DNA of 43,710 bases from positions 1 to 43,710 of the forward strand of contig JAISPR010000093.1 in assembly GCA_031274765.1 (NCBI GenBank), written 5' to 3'. The stretch comes from Nitrososphaerota archaeon (lineage in GTDB: Archaea > Thermoproteota > Bathyarchaeia > Bathyarchaeales > Bathycorpusculaceae). Positions 34,842 to 43,058 of this stretch are shown in pieces (within the stretch, counting starts at the first letter, position 1; the number at the start of each line of letters is the position of its first letter). A model generated the notes under the pieces. That model did not search any database. It was not told where the DNA came from and was given only the letters and a program-made list of their open reading frames with translations. The position numbers were made by a program, and so were the translations under genes.

Positions 34842-34940
34842 TTTAGGGCAACCTTCAAACTATATTTTTCCAAAAGCATCTGCTGAAAACAGTGTACCTA
34901 TGTTGCAGGGTTTTCTGAAATAGGTGGAGGTTGCCTTAGA
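34842..34940. repeat. Imperfect inverted repeat between divergent genes
   Basis: TTTAGGGCAACCTTCA (34842-34857) and TGGAGGTTGCCTTAGA (34925-34940) are complementary at 13 of 16 positions, with the core GGCAACCT perfect. The arms are separated by 67 bases. It could be ends of a small mobile element or a foldable leader. Confidence 0.5.
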
Positions 34941-35041
34941 AAATAGTGGAAAAATGTGATGCGTAGAAACATGTTTAAATATATCTGAGAATAAGTTCTA
35001 CTGCTTCAATAGAATAACATAATTTCGCTGGAGAAAAGTTC

Positions 35042-35596
35042 ATGCATGCAAGAAACTATCGTCACGTAAAAAACCGTGCATATACGCGAAAAGATTACGC
35101 GCGCGGTTTTCCACCGCCAAAAATTGTCAAATTTACTATGGGTGATACCAAAGCACAATTTGAGCTTGAAGGAAAACTTCTTGCTACTGAGCGGGTACAA
35201 ATTCGCCACAGCGCCCTAGAAGCTGCCCGGGTTGCGACAAACCGCGTTTTAATGGATAAACTCATCAACGATTACTACATGACTGTTCATCTCTATCCCC
35301 ATATCATTCTAAGAGAAAATAAAATGATCTTTGGTGCTCATGCAGACCGTCTTCAGCAAGGGATGCGGCGAAGTTTTGGTACGGCTGTTGGTACCGCTGC
35401 AAAAGTAGAGGTCGACCAGCCTATTATTACTGTTCGAGTCAAGGCTTCAGCTTTGGAAACTGCCAAAGAAGCTCTCAAACGGGGCAGCGCAAAATTACCC
35501 ATACACTGTCGAATCGTTTTCACAAAAATCCAACAGGTTCCAAGTAAGACCGAGCAGGCTCAGCCAACATCAGAGACAACCGAACAAACCCTGTAA
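35042..35596 (+). CDS. rpl10e: Large-subunit ribosomal protein L10e (uL16)
   Basis: A 184-residue ribosomal protein near the peptidyl-transferase centre. The start MHARNYRHVKNRAYTRKDYA (first 20 residues) matches the archaeal L10e pattern, as do MDKLINDYYMTVHLYPHIIL (in part), RLQQGMRRSFGTAVGTAAKV and ITVRVKASALETAKEALKR. The C-terminus has an extra roughly 20-residue polar tail rich in T, E and Q. The ATG at 35042 is preceded by CTGGAGAAAAG. It stands alone, divergent from the methyltransferase gene. Confidence 0.95.
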   Translation: MHARNYRHVKNRAYTRKDYARGFPPPKIVKFTMGDTKAQFELEGKLLATERVQIRHSALEAARVATNRVLMDKLINDYYMTVHLYPHIILRENKMIFGAHADRLQQGMRRSFGTAVGTAAKVEVDQPIITVRVKASALETAKEALKRGSAKLPIHCRIVFTKIQQVPSKTEQAQPTSETTEQTL

Positions 35597-36033
35597 CGTA
35601 TAAGTTGTGATGTATGGCGCGTTTTGTGAATTATTTAGCTTCGCATGTGATGTTATGGGTGTGTCTGGTTTTATTTTTAATCGGAGTTTTGTTTGTGTCA
35701 CGGGAATGTGGTGTGTATTTAGCTCTTGACGAGAATGCGCTTTAAGGCAATTCGTTTTCCATTAAAAATTAAATTTTTATGCTATTTTTAGTTGTCAAAT
35801 AGAAGTATATCTGCATGTTTATGTCTATGTAGCCCCTTGAACAAAATACATGCGAAATATATATATTAATTGTTTTTTACATCCTTTATGTAATGAAGAC
35901 TGGGTTAGTGTTTCCTTGAGCTGAACATCCCTAGTTTAGCGTTTTGAGTTTAGAAAATTGTGTGCGAAATATTTATTAATTGTCAAAAAGTCATAACCTA
36001 GTTTTCTTTCTTTTTTTCATTGGAGTTAATGAG
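35597..36033. other. Intergenic region before the PEP synthase gene
   Basis: About 435 bases, T-rich, no gene. An open frame reaches back to 35,980 but its residues lack family sequence. ATATATATATTAATTG (about 35,857-35,872) is a possible promoter area, and GGAG at about 36,021 serves the ATG at 36,034. Confidence 0.5.
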
Positions 36034-38550
36034 ATGCTTAAGCCCGAAAAAGCGGGGAGTGTCAGCGCAGACAGCTTCCCTTCTAAATTTGTCGATGACA
36101 TTAAAACTATTGTAGGCGGCGAAGAAAAGAAACTTGTTCGATGGTTTGACACAGTAAAGAATACCGATATTGCAATTGTTGGTGGTAAAAATGCCAGTTT
36201 GGGGGAAATGATTCAGGCGGGGTTACCTGTTCCTTTCGGGTTCGCTATAACGGCTTATTCATATGAACGTTATATCGAAGAACAAAAACTATCTGAACAA
36301 ATTTACAACATAATAAAAGAAACTGTTAAAGATCCAAATGATCCAAGACAGTATGATGTTGCATCAAAACAAATCCGACTACTTATGGAAAAGACATCTA
36401 TGCCCAAAGATATCGAAATCGCTATCAGGGATGCTTATGAGGAGCTCAATAACAGGTTAGATTTGAAAGATACGTTTGTTGCTGTTCGCTCTAGTGCGAC
36501 TGCTGAGGATTTGCCCGATGCTTCATTTGCCGGGCAGCAAGAAACTTATCTTAATGTAAAAGGTTCAGATGATCTTATTGATAAGGTCCTTAAGTGTTGG
36601 AGTAGTCTTTTTACGCCGCGGGCTATTTTTTATCGTAATGAAAAAGGGTTTAGTCATGAAAGGGTTTTCATCAGTGTGGGCGTGCAAAAGATGGTTAATA
36701 GCCGTGCGTCGGGTGTGATGTTTACTATTAATCCTGTTACTGGAGCTTCTGATGAAATAATTATTGAGGGTTCATTTGGGTTGGGTGAAACTGTTGTGGC
36801 GGGTGCGGTTAATCCAGATAATTTTGTTGTCGATAAGAAAACGCTTAAAAATAAGAAACCGCTTAAAATAAAGGAGCGCCGTATTGCTAGAAAAACAATA
36901 AAGTATGTTCGCGATCCCCAGTCAGGTAAAACAGTTCATCTTAAAATTCCCGACGATGAACAAAAATTAGAGTGCGTTTCTGATACTGAAATTGCATTCT
37001 TGGCTGAGTTGGCGGTGCGTATTGAGAACCACTATGGGAAGCCTATGGACATTGAGTGGGCAATTGATCAAGACCTCCCCTATCCCAAGTCTATGATGCT
37101 GGTTCAGGCTCGCCCTGAAACAGTGTTTGGAATAAAAAACCCGGAAGAATTAAAAATGGCTGAAATCAAAACTCAAGACCTAAATGTTGTCGTCAGAGGA
37201 ATCCCTGCTGGTCGACGCGGCTATGGCACCGGTAAAGCCAAAGTTATCCTCAACAAAGAAGACGCATACAGAGACATGACTAAAGGCGATGTTCTTGTCA
37301 CTGGCATGACTGACCCTGACTTTGTCCCATTCATGAAAATGGCATCCGCCATAGTCACCGACCAAGGCGGCATTACCAGTCACGCAGCTATTGTTAGTCG
37401 TGAACTCAACATTCCCTGTGTCGTTGGCACCGAAACAGCCACCCAAACCCTACAAACAGGCCAAGAATACACTGTGGACTCCCGCAACGGGCTTATCTAT
37501 GAAGGCATCCTTGAGCTAGCCACCACCCCCACAACCAATAACGCCATAGCAATCCAAACAGTAGATGCTGCTCCTGTTACTGCAACTAAAATTTATTTGA
37601 ACCTTGGTATACCGGACATGATTGAGCAGTATGCAAACTTACCGTTTGAAGGCATAGGTCTGATGCGGACAGAATTTATTATGGCTGGTGCTATCGGTAA
37701 GCATCCCATGCTTTTTGTTGACGATAATGAAGGGCAAAAATTCGTCGACATATTTGCTGAAAATGTCGCCAAAGTAGCTCGTGTCATTCAACCAAAACCT
37801 GTCGTGGTCCGGTTTAGTGATTTTAAAACAAATGAGTATCGTGGCCTTGTTGGTGGCGAAAAATATGAAATTAATGAAGAAAACCCTATGCTTGGCTGGC
37901 GGGGTTGCAGTCGCTATATCAGTCCCTGGTACATCCAAGCTTTTAGATTAGAGTGTCAAGCCATCAAAAAATGTCGCGCCGAGTGGGGTCTCAAAAATGT
38001 TTATGTCATGTTACCTATGGTTCGAACTCTCTGGGAAGCAAAACAGGTACTTGATATTATGCAAACCGAAGGCCTTAAACGCGACAAAGATTTTAAAATC
38101 TGGTTTATGGCCGAAACCCCCTCCATTGCTATTTTAGCCGATGAATTTAGCAAACTAGTTGACGGCTTTAGCATTGGTAGCAATGACATGACTCAGGGCG
38201 TTCTTATGATTGATCGTGACAGTGAACGTCTTGGACAAATGGGCTATTTTGATGAACGCGATCCCGCAGTCAAACGTATCATTGCTCATCTTATCAAAGT
38301 TGCACACGAAAACAACTGTACGGTGAGTATTTGTGGTGAAGGACCCAGCAACCTCCCGGATTTTGCAGAGTTCCTTGTTCGAGCAGGCATCGATAGCATC
38401 TCGGTTAACAACGATGCTGTGGTGACAACACGCAAAAACATCGCCCAAGTAGAACAAAAAATCATACTTGAACGCTTAGCCGAACAAGCTGCAATAGCCG
38501 CAGGTCGCCCCATCAAAAAACCCCTCCCCGACTGGGCTTGGGAACCATAA
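36034..38550 (+). CDS. ppsA: Phosphoenolpyruvate synthase
   Basis: Converts pyruvate, ATP and water to PEP, AMP and phosphate, the gluconeogenic entry step in archaea. The protein has 838 residues in the usual order: an N-terminal ATP-grasp domain (GGKNASLGEM, VRSSATAEDLPDASFAGQQE), the swivelling phosphohistidine domain with GGITSHAAIVSRELNIPCVV (catalytic His), and the C-terminal PEP/pyruvate barrel (RTEFIM, GSNDMTQGVLMIDRDS, SICGEGPSN with the catalytic Cys). ATG 36034 with upstream GGAG is chosen over the in-frame start at 35,980. Third-codon-position use changes visibly near 37,150, from G/T-rich to C-rich. Dph2 follows 36 bases downstream. Confidence 0.96.
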   Translation: MLKPEKAGSVSADSFPSKFVDDIKTIVGGEEKKLVRWFDTVKNTDIAIVGGKNASLGEMIQAGLPVPFGFAITAYSYERYIEEQKLSEQIYNIIKETVKDPNDPRQYDVASKQIRLLMEKTSMPKDIEIAIRDAYEELNNRLDLKDTFVAVRSSATAEDLPDASFAGQQETYLNVKGSDDLIDKVLKCWSSLFTPRAIFYRNEKGFSHERVFISVGVQKMVNSRASGVMFTINPVTGASDEIIIEGSFGLGETVVAGAVNPDNFVVDKKTLKNKKPLKIKERRIARKTIKYVRDPQSGKTVHLKIPDDEQKLECVSDTEIAFLAELAVRIENHYGKPMDIEWAIDQDLPYPKSMMLVQARPETVFGIKNPEELKMAEIKTQDLNVVVRGIPAGRRGYGTGKAKVILNKEDAYRDMTKGDVLVTGMTDPDFVPFMKMASAIVTDQGGITSHAAIVSRELNIPCVVGTETATQTLQTGQEYTVDSRNGLIYEGILELATTPTTNNAIAIQTVDAAPVTATKIYLNLGIPDMIEQYANLPFEGIGLMRTEFIMAGAIGKHPMLFVDDNEGQKFVDIFAENVAKVARVIQPKPVVVRFSDFKTNEYRGLVGGEKYEINEENPMLGWRGCSRYISPWYIQAFRLECQAIKKCRAEWGLKNVYVMLPMVRTLWEAKQVLDIMQTEGLKRDKDFKIWFMAETPSIAILADEFSKLVDGFSIGSNDMTQGVLMIDRDSERLGQMGYFDERDPAVKRIIAHLIKVAHENNCTVSICGEGPSNLPDFAEFLVRAGIDSISVNNDAVVTTRKNIAQVEQKIILERLAEQAAIAAGRPIKKPLPDWAWEP

Positions 38551-38586
38551 CCCTCTAAATTTTTGTTTTATTTATATAGTGACCCT

Positions 38587-39588
38587 ATGTTAGGTTTTGA
38601 TTTTGAAGAAAAAAAAATAAAACAGGAAATCACCCGTCTGGGCGCTAAATGGGTGCTGCTCCAGATGCCCCAGGGACTTAAACCCGAAGCAATTAACCTT
38701 GCGCAATTTGTGGAATCCTGCGGAGCCACCCCAATTATCTCAGCTGATCCCTGCTATGGCGCATGCGACATAGCCCAAACGGACGCTGAAAATATCGCTG
38801 CTGATTTGATTGTGCATTTTGGCCACACAAAAATGATAAACCAAGCAACCATCCCTACAATCTATATAGAAACCCATGCCAAACTCCAAATCACTCCCGT
38901 AATCCAGCAAGCCCTGCCCCTACTTTCTGAGTATGGCAAAATTGGGCTAACCACTTCTATCCAGCACATAGAACACCTCACCAGTGCCAAACAAATCCTA
39001 TCGGACAACGGTAAAACAGTTCTTATCGGCAACGCAGGCCAACTCCCCTATGCAGGTCAACTCCTTGGATGCAACTATAGCAACGCAAAAATCATCGCCC
39101 CAAACGTCGATGCCTTCCTCTTTATCGGTGGCGGCATATTTCACGCCCTTGGGATCACTTTAGCCACAAACAAACCCACCATCATTGCTGATCCCTACGA
39201 CAACCATGCCTATCAAATCACCGACCAAGCACAACGCCTACTAAAACAACGTTACGCAAACATACAGGCCGCAAAAACCGCAAAAACCGTTGGCATTCTT
39301 GTTGGGTTAAAGCCAGGCCAAAAACATTTTGACCAAGCCCTAAAAGTTAAAACTCTGGCCGAAAAATCTAATTACGTCACCGTTTTGTTAACCAGTCGCG
39401 AAATCACTCCCGAGGCCCTAATAGAGTTTCCAAACATCGACGTCTATGTTAACACCGCCTGTCCCCGCATATCCCTTGATACTCCAAGTAAATTTCAAAA
39501 ACCCCTTTTAACAGTAAACGAATTTATGGTTCTTTGCGGCGAAATCTCATGGACCGATATGCTCAAAAAAGGATTATTCGAAAATTAG
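38587..39588 (+). CDS. dph2: 2-(3-amino-3-carboxypropyl)histidine synthase, Dph2
   Basis: Catalyses the first step of diphthamide formation on elongation factor 2, using a [4Fe-4S] cluster and SAM in a non-canonical radical reaction. The 333-residue protein has the three domains and the three widely spaced cluster cysteines: ADPCYGACD, LLGCNYSNA and NTACPRISLD. WVLLQMPQGLK and LIVHFGHTKM are further landmarks. I start at ATG 38587; a TTG at 38563 is in frame. It lies 36 bases after the PEP synthase gene, and its 3' end overlaps the next methyltransferase gene by 40 bases, so translation is probably coupled. Confidence 0.94.
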   Translation: MLGFDFEEKKIKQEITRLGAKWVLLQMPQGLKPEAINLAQFVESCGATPIISADPCYGACDIAQTDAENIAADLIVHFGHTKMINQATIPTIYIETHAKLQITPVIQQALPLLSEYGKIGLTTSIQHIEHLTSAKQILSDNGKTVLIGNAGQLPYAGQLLGCNYSNAKIIAPNVDAFLFIGGGIFHALGITLATNKPTIIADPYDNHAYQITDQAQRLLKQRYANIQAAKTAKTVGILVGLKPGQKHFDQALKVKTLAEKSNYVTVLLTSREITPEALIEFPNIDVYVNTACPRISLDTPSKFQKPLLTVNEFMVLCGEISWTDMLKKGLFEN

Positions 39589-40250
39589 ACTTAGAACTTT
39601 TTGTAGCCTCGCTACAGCCCCAACCCAATCCACAAGTTCACCTAGAGCAATATACCACTCCTGAGGACATAGTTGCCAATCTGCTCTACATAGCTGCATA
39701 TACCCGAGATGATATCCTTGGTCGGTCTGTGTTAGATTTGGGTTGTGGCACTGGTCGTTTGGGTTTGGGTGCGGCGTTTTTGGGTGCGGCTGAGGTTGTG
39801 GGGGTAGATATTGATCCGGTGGCAATAAAAGTGGCTCAACGTAATACTCAAAAAACCGCGTTATCTGATTGTGTACATTGGGTTAATGGTGACATAGCTG
39901 CGGTTCAGGGTCGGTTTGATACTGTGGTACAAAATCCGCCCTTTGGAGTACAAAGGCGTTGTGCTGATCAGGCTTTTTTGATTAAGGCTCTTGAGGTTGC
40001 TCATAGAGTTTATTCGATTCACAATCATCCCCAAGTTGATGCCTCTTTACTTAGGTTGCTCAAAGCCAGCGGTGGGGTTATTCAAGTTTTACCTTCTCCT
40101 TTTCTGGTGGGGTTTATAACTAAATGTGGGGGTGGAGTGACGGCTGTTTATTCGATGCTCATGACTATCCCCAAAATGTTTACGTTTCATCAGAAATTAA
40201 AACATACTTTTGTTATTGATCTCTACATTATAGAAAAACAAACTATGTGA
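39549..40250 (+). CDS. METTL5-like RNA N6-adenine methyltransferase
   Basis: A 233-residue class I SAM methyltransferase. Motif I is VLDLGCGTGRLGLGAAFLGA and motif II VVGVDIDPVAI. The catalytic NPPFG is at residues 129-133, followed by the METTL5-specific DQAFLIKALEVAHRVYSIH. The N-terminal LEQYTTPEDIVANLLY also matches. Eukaryotic METTL5 makes m6A in small-subunit rRNA, and an equivalent rRNA role in archaea is likely. I use ATG 39549; the gene starts inside the Dph2 coding sequence. Base use changes from A/C-rich to G/T-rich near 39,710. Confidence 0.92.
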   Translation: MDRYAQKRIIRKLDLELFVASLQPQPNPQVHLEQYTTPEDIVANLLYIAAYTRDDILGRSVLDLGCGTGRLGLGAAFLGAAEVVGVDIDPVAIKVAQRNTQKTALSDCVHWVNGDIAAVQGRFDTVVQNPPFGVQRRCADQAFLIKALEVAHRVYSIHNHPQVDASLLRLLKASGGVIQVLPSPFLVGFITKCGGGVTAVYSMLMTIPKMFTFHQKLKHTFVIDLYIIEKQTM

Positions 40251-40751
40251 TAGCTGGTTGGTGTTTTAATCTTTAGTTTGGTTTTGTGTGCTTGTTGTCA
40301 TGGTATGCGTTTGTTGTGTTGTTTATCTGTGTTGTTTACCTGGATGGCTTTGGTAGTGTTGTTAGTGAGAAAATTTTTCTGCTTTGTTGACAATAATGTG
40401 TAAAATTCCCCTGTTAACTATGACACTTTAAAAATAAGACGCGTTTTATTTTTATATTGCGGCACTAACTCGCAACAAACATATAAACAAACAGATGCAA
40501 TAGTATATGGGGCGGTTGCTGTGTCAGTGTTCTGATGGCTGTTTTGTAATAAATATGACAATTTAGAACAAAGTAATTCAAAAAGCGGCGAACTCTTGCA
40601 AAATATCCCCAACGTACAATTCATGCGTTTGTCGTGGCCCTAAACTTAGGCCTGATAGTTTATTGCTTATCAAAAGGTTTATTGCGCAGGATAGAAACTA
40701 CACCTATGCACTTATTAAATTATCTATTATTTACGTAAAAGAGGAAACAGC
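40251..40751. other. Intergenic region upstream of csl4
   Basis: About 500 bases. G/T-rich at the left, A/C-rich from 40,440. No gene recognised. A GAGGAAAC ribosome-binding site precedes the csl4 ATG, and TAAATTATCTATTATTTACG (about 40,717-40,736) is a possible promoter. Confidence 0.5.
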
Positions 40752-41357
40752 ATGACCTTAAAAGCTCCTGAACAAAAAAGCGGCCACCTTGTAATACCTG
40801 GCGAACGCCTCGGTGTTATTGAAGAATTCATTCCTGACTCGGGAACCTACGTTAAAGACGGCGTAATTTATTCAAAAATTGTAGGACGCAGCTTACTTGA
40901 CTTACAAAATAGACGCGTCTCAGTTTACCCTGTTGCTAACACTGCCATGGTTCCCAAAGCAGGAACAATTCTACTTGGACAAGTTGGTAATGCCCAATCT
41001 GACAATGTTTTGGTAAAAATTTTCAAAGTTGGAAAAAAACAAATCTCAGGAACATTTGGAGGCATTCTCCATGTTAGCGATGTTTCTGATAGATATGTAG
41101 AATCTATGAGTGATGTCTGTAAACCAGGCGATATTATCCGTGCTAAAGTCATCAGCGAAAAAAACCAAATTTTTCACTTATCAACCAACGACAAAAACCT
41201 AGGCGTCCTCTATGGCTTTTGCAGCCGAGACGCTACATTGCTAAATCAAGATCGTTACGAACTCAAATGTCCCAAATGCGGCAACATTGAACGCCGTAAG
41301 ATGGCTCCAGATTATGGCAAAGACCTATTATCCCGAGGGAACATAAATGAAAATTAA
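40752..41357 (+). CDS. csl4: Exosome complex subunit Csl4
   Basis: A cap subunit of the archaeal RNA exosome, 201 residues. It has an N-terminal domain (VIPGERLGVIEEF, PDSGTYVKDGVIYSKIVG), a central S1 RNA-binding domain (about 65-155; GTILLGQV, ILHVSDVSD, KPGDIIRAKVI) and a C-terminal zinc ribbon (LKCPKCGNIERRKMAPDYG). ATG 40752 follows GAGGAAAC. Its end overlaps rpoL by 11 bases. The csl4-rpoL pairing recurs in archaeal exosome gene neighbourhoods. Confidence 0.95.
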   Translation: MTLKAPEQKSGHLVIPGERLGVIEEFIPDSGTYVKDGVIYSKIVGRSLLDLQNRRVSVYPVANTAMVPKAGTILLGQVGNAQSDNVLVKIFKVGKKQISGTFGGILHVSDVSDRYVESMSDVCKPGDIIRAKVISEKNQIFHLSTNDKNLGVLYGFCSRDATLLNQDRYELKCPKCGNIERRKMAPDYGKDLLSRGNINEN

Positions 41358-41628
41358 AGTGTTAAAAAAAGAAGAAACTGAACTTAAAATTGAAATCGAA
41401 GGCAGCAGTCATGGCATATGTAACCTGATTCAGAAACGCCTGCTCGAAGACGAGCGGGTAGACTTTGCCGGATATGATGTACCTCACCCCTTAGCTTCTA
41501 GCCCTATAATCTATTTACGTATGAAAGACAAAACTAAACCCGAAGATGCCCTAATTAATGCAGTAGAAAAAGTCCGTGAAGCTAACGATGCTTTCGGTAG
41601 AGAACTAGACCGGGTTCTCAAAATTTAA
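41347..41628 (+). CDS. rpoL: DNA-directed RNA polymerase subunit L (Rpo11)
   Basis: A 93-residue homologue of eukaryotic Rpb11 and of the bacterial alpha N-terminal domain. It dimerises with subunit D to nucleate RNA polymerase assembly. Characteristic segments are SSHGICNLIQKRLLED, FAGYDVPHPLASSPIIYLR and the C-terminal dimerisation helix (PEDALINAVEKVREANDAF). It overlaps csl4 by 11 bases at its start and the convergent TrmB-type gene by 11 bases at its end. Confidence 0.96.
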   Translation: MKIKVLKKEETELKIEIEGSSHGICNLIQKRLLEDERVDFAGYDVPHPLASSPIIYLRMKDKTKPEDALINAVEKVREANDAFGRELDRVLKI

Positions 41629-42478
41629 CTTTTTTATGCTGTTCAGGTTTGTTTAAACGCTTACGGAAGTAATTACGTTTGTCAATTAATGTGTTGCCTT
41701 TATTCCAATAGGTCTCAAAATAGTTTTTGGCTAGCGCTATAACTGATGAGCTGTTTGTCCACAAGACAGGGGCTTCTGCAAAGTTGCCTTCTTCAAAGGA
41801 TAATATTATTTCTTTTTCATCAAATATGAAAAACTGTGCTTTTGGTGGCGGATTGATGTTTGACTGCTTGGATTTGTGTTGATCATTGTATACCAAGTTA
41901 ACTTCATCTTTGCGGTTGCCTGTTTTTTTGGTTATCCATCTTATTTTTATGCCTCTATCTTTGGCTTTTTTTATTGGTTCTTCTATGCTGGTTAACCAAG
42001 GTAAAACTTCTCTATTTGGTGTGAGGCAGTCAACGGTGGTTTGGGTTCTTTCAAGGGATTCTTGGATTTTATGGATGATCGATTGTTTTTCTGTGATTAA
42101 TACAATTTGATCTTTTTCGTGGTATCTGGTGGTTGGGATATATTTTTCGCTGGCTTTAATGACGAATTCTTCAGCTCTACGGTTCAGTTCATAAAAATTT
42201 TCTTTCTTTTTTTCTATAAGAATGGTGGTTGCTTTTTTGGGTTCGACAGCGCAGAATCTGGTTGGTTTGGTTATTATTTTTTCAACTATGCCTAGACGTT
42301 GGAGTTCTCTTAGTACGCGGTAAATGTCTTGTCGCGCGACGCCTGATATTTTGAAGATGCTGATTGCTTTAGCAGCGGTGCCTAATTTTAGGAGTGCAAG
42401 GTAAACTCTTGTTTGGTTGATTGTTAGTCCTAGTTCGGAAAGTACTCTGCTTTCGTCGCTTTCGCTAAATACTTCCAT
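41618..42478 (-). CDS. TrmB-family transcriptional regulator
   Basis: A 286-residue protein. The N-terminal winged helix (ELGLTINQTRVYLALLKLG, ISGVARQDIYRVLRELQRLG) is the TrmB signature, followed by an amphipathic linker helix and a C-terminal PLD-like effector domain (about 105-265). TrmB proteins respond to sugars or other metabolites in archaea, but the ligand is not readable here. ATG 42478 is used. It is convergent with rpoL, and its 3' end overlaps that gene. The neighbours do not indicate a target. Confidence 0.9.
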   Translation of the reverse strand: MEVFSESDESRVLSELGLTINQTRVYLALLKLGTAAKAISIFKISGVARQDIYRVLRELQRLGIVEKIITKPTRFCAVEPKKATTILIEKKKENFYELNRRAEEFVIKASEKYIPTTRYHEKDQIVLITEKQSIIHKIQESLERTQTTVDCLTPNREVLPWLTSIEEPIKKAKDRGIKIRWITKKTGNRKDEVNLVYNDQHKSKQSNINPPPKAQFFIFDEKEIILSFEEGNFAEAPVLWTNSSSVIALAKNYFETYWNKGNTLIDKRNYFRKRLNKPEQHKKVKF

Positions 42479-42678
42479 GTTGAACTAAGTATGCGTTTTT
42501 CCTTTTAACTTTGAGGTTTTTTGTTAGATATATTATTTGTTGAGGTGGTTAAAAATCGATTTGTATTTTGACGAATTGAGTGGTTAATTGCATTTTTTTG
42601 TCTGTATTTTTATTATTTTTATGGAAGTCTGCCGGTGCTAACTTCTGGCAACTCACTGCCTGATAGTGATTGCATGCT
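42479..42678. other. Intergenic region upstream of the TrmB gene
   Basis: About 200 bases, T/G-rich, no gene. It holds the leftward promoter of the TrmB-type gene, not individually identified. Confidence 0.4.
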
Positions 42679-42706
42679 CAGTTTGCGTAAAATCTCCGAT
42701 AAAATT
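42679..42706. repeat. Orphan inverted copy of the miniature-element end
   Basis: On the minus strand this 28-base stretch reads AATTTTATCGGAGATTTTAC followed by GCAAACTG. It matches the right end of the adjacent element (42805-42832) at nearly every position, in opposite orientation. It is probably a remnant of an earlier insertion or a rearranged end. Confidence 0.65.
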
Positions 42707-42713
42707 GATAATG

Positions 42714-42832
42714 CAGACTGCGCAAAAAATCAAAAAACAATGGCACTAAACGTTGCAGATAGCGCATATCGCCTCATTTATTGCTGTATGTAGTGGTCTT
42801 GGTGAATTTTATCGGAGTTTTTGCGCAGTCTG
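42714..42832. mobile_element. Miniature inverted-repeat element, copy 2, intact
   Basis: A 119-bp element with perfect 15-bp terminal inverted repeats, CAGACTGCGCAAAAA and TTTTTGCGCAGTCTG, flanked on both sides by AATG (probable target duplication). It has no coding capacity. Its interior aligns with copy 1 at 24848-25134 and shows the uninterrupted GGTGAATTTTATCGGAG. Confidence 0.85.
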
Positions 42833-43058
42833 AATGTCCTAATTTAGGTTTGATGACACTTGACAATAAAAAACCTGTCAAGACCACAAATGACAAGTCA
42901 ACCCCTCAAACCGCCCCAAAGAAAAACCATGCTTAAAATCTGAATTTTGCAGATTTTTAGCGTACACAAAAGCGGCGTCAAAATTTCTTAAAATTTTTGT
43001 AAAAACAACATGTTATAGCAGACTAGTATAAATTTTACGTTGCATTATAACATTTATT
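42833..43058. other. Intergenic region before the transposase remnant
   Basis: About 225 bases, A/C-rich, no gene. It should contain the left end of the IS630-type element, but I could not define a terminal repeat or TA duplication because the right end is outside the window. Confidence 0.35.

Noticed and set aside
34814-34895. Box C/D sRNA starting at TGATGAT with CTGA near 34,891
   Set aside because: Spacing is too long for a typical archaeal C/D RNA and no D' and C' boxes are present.
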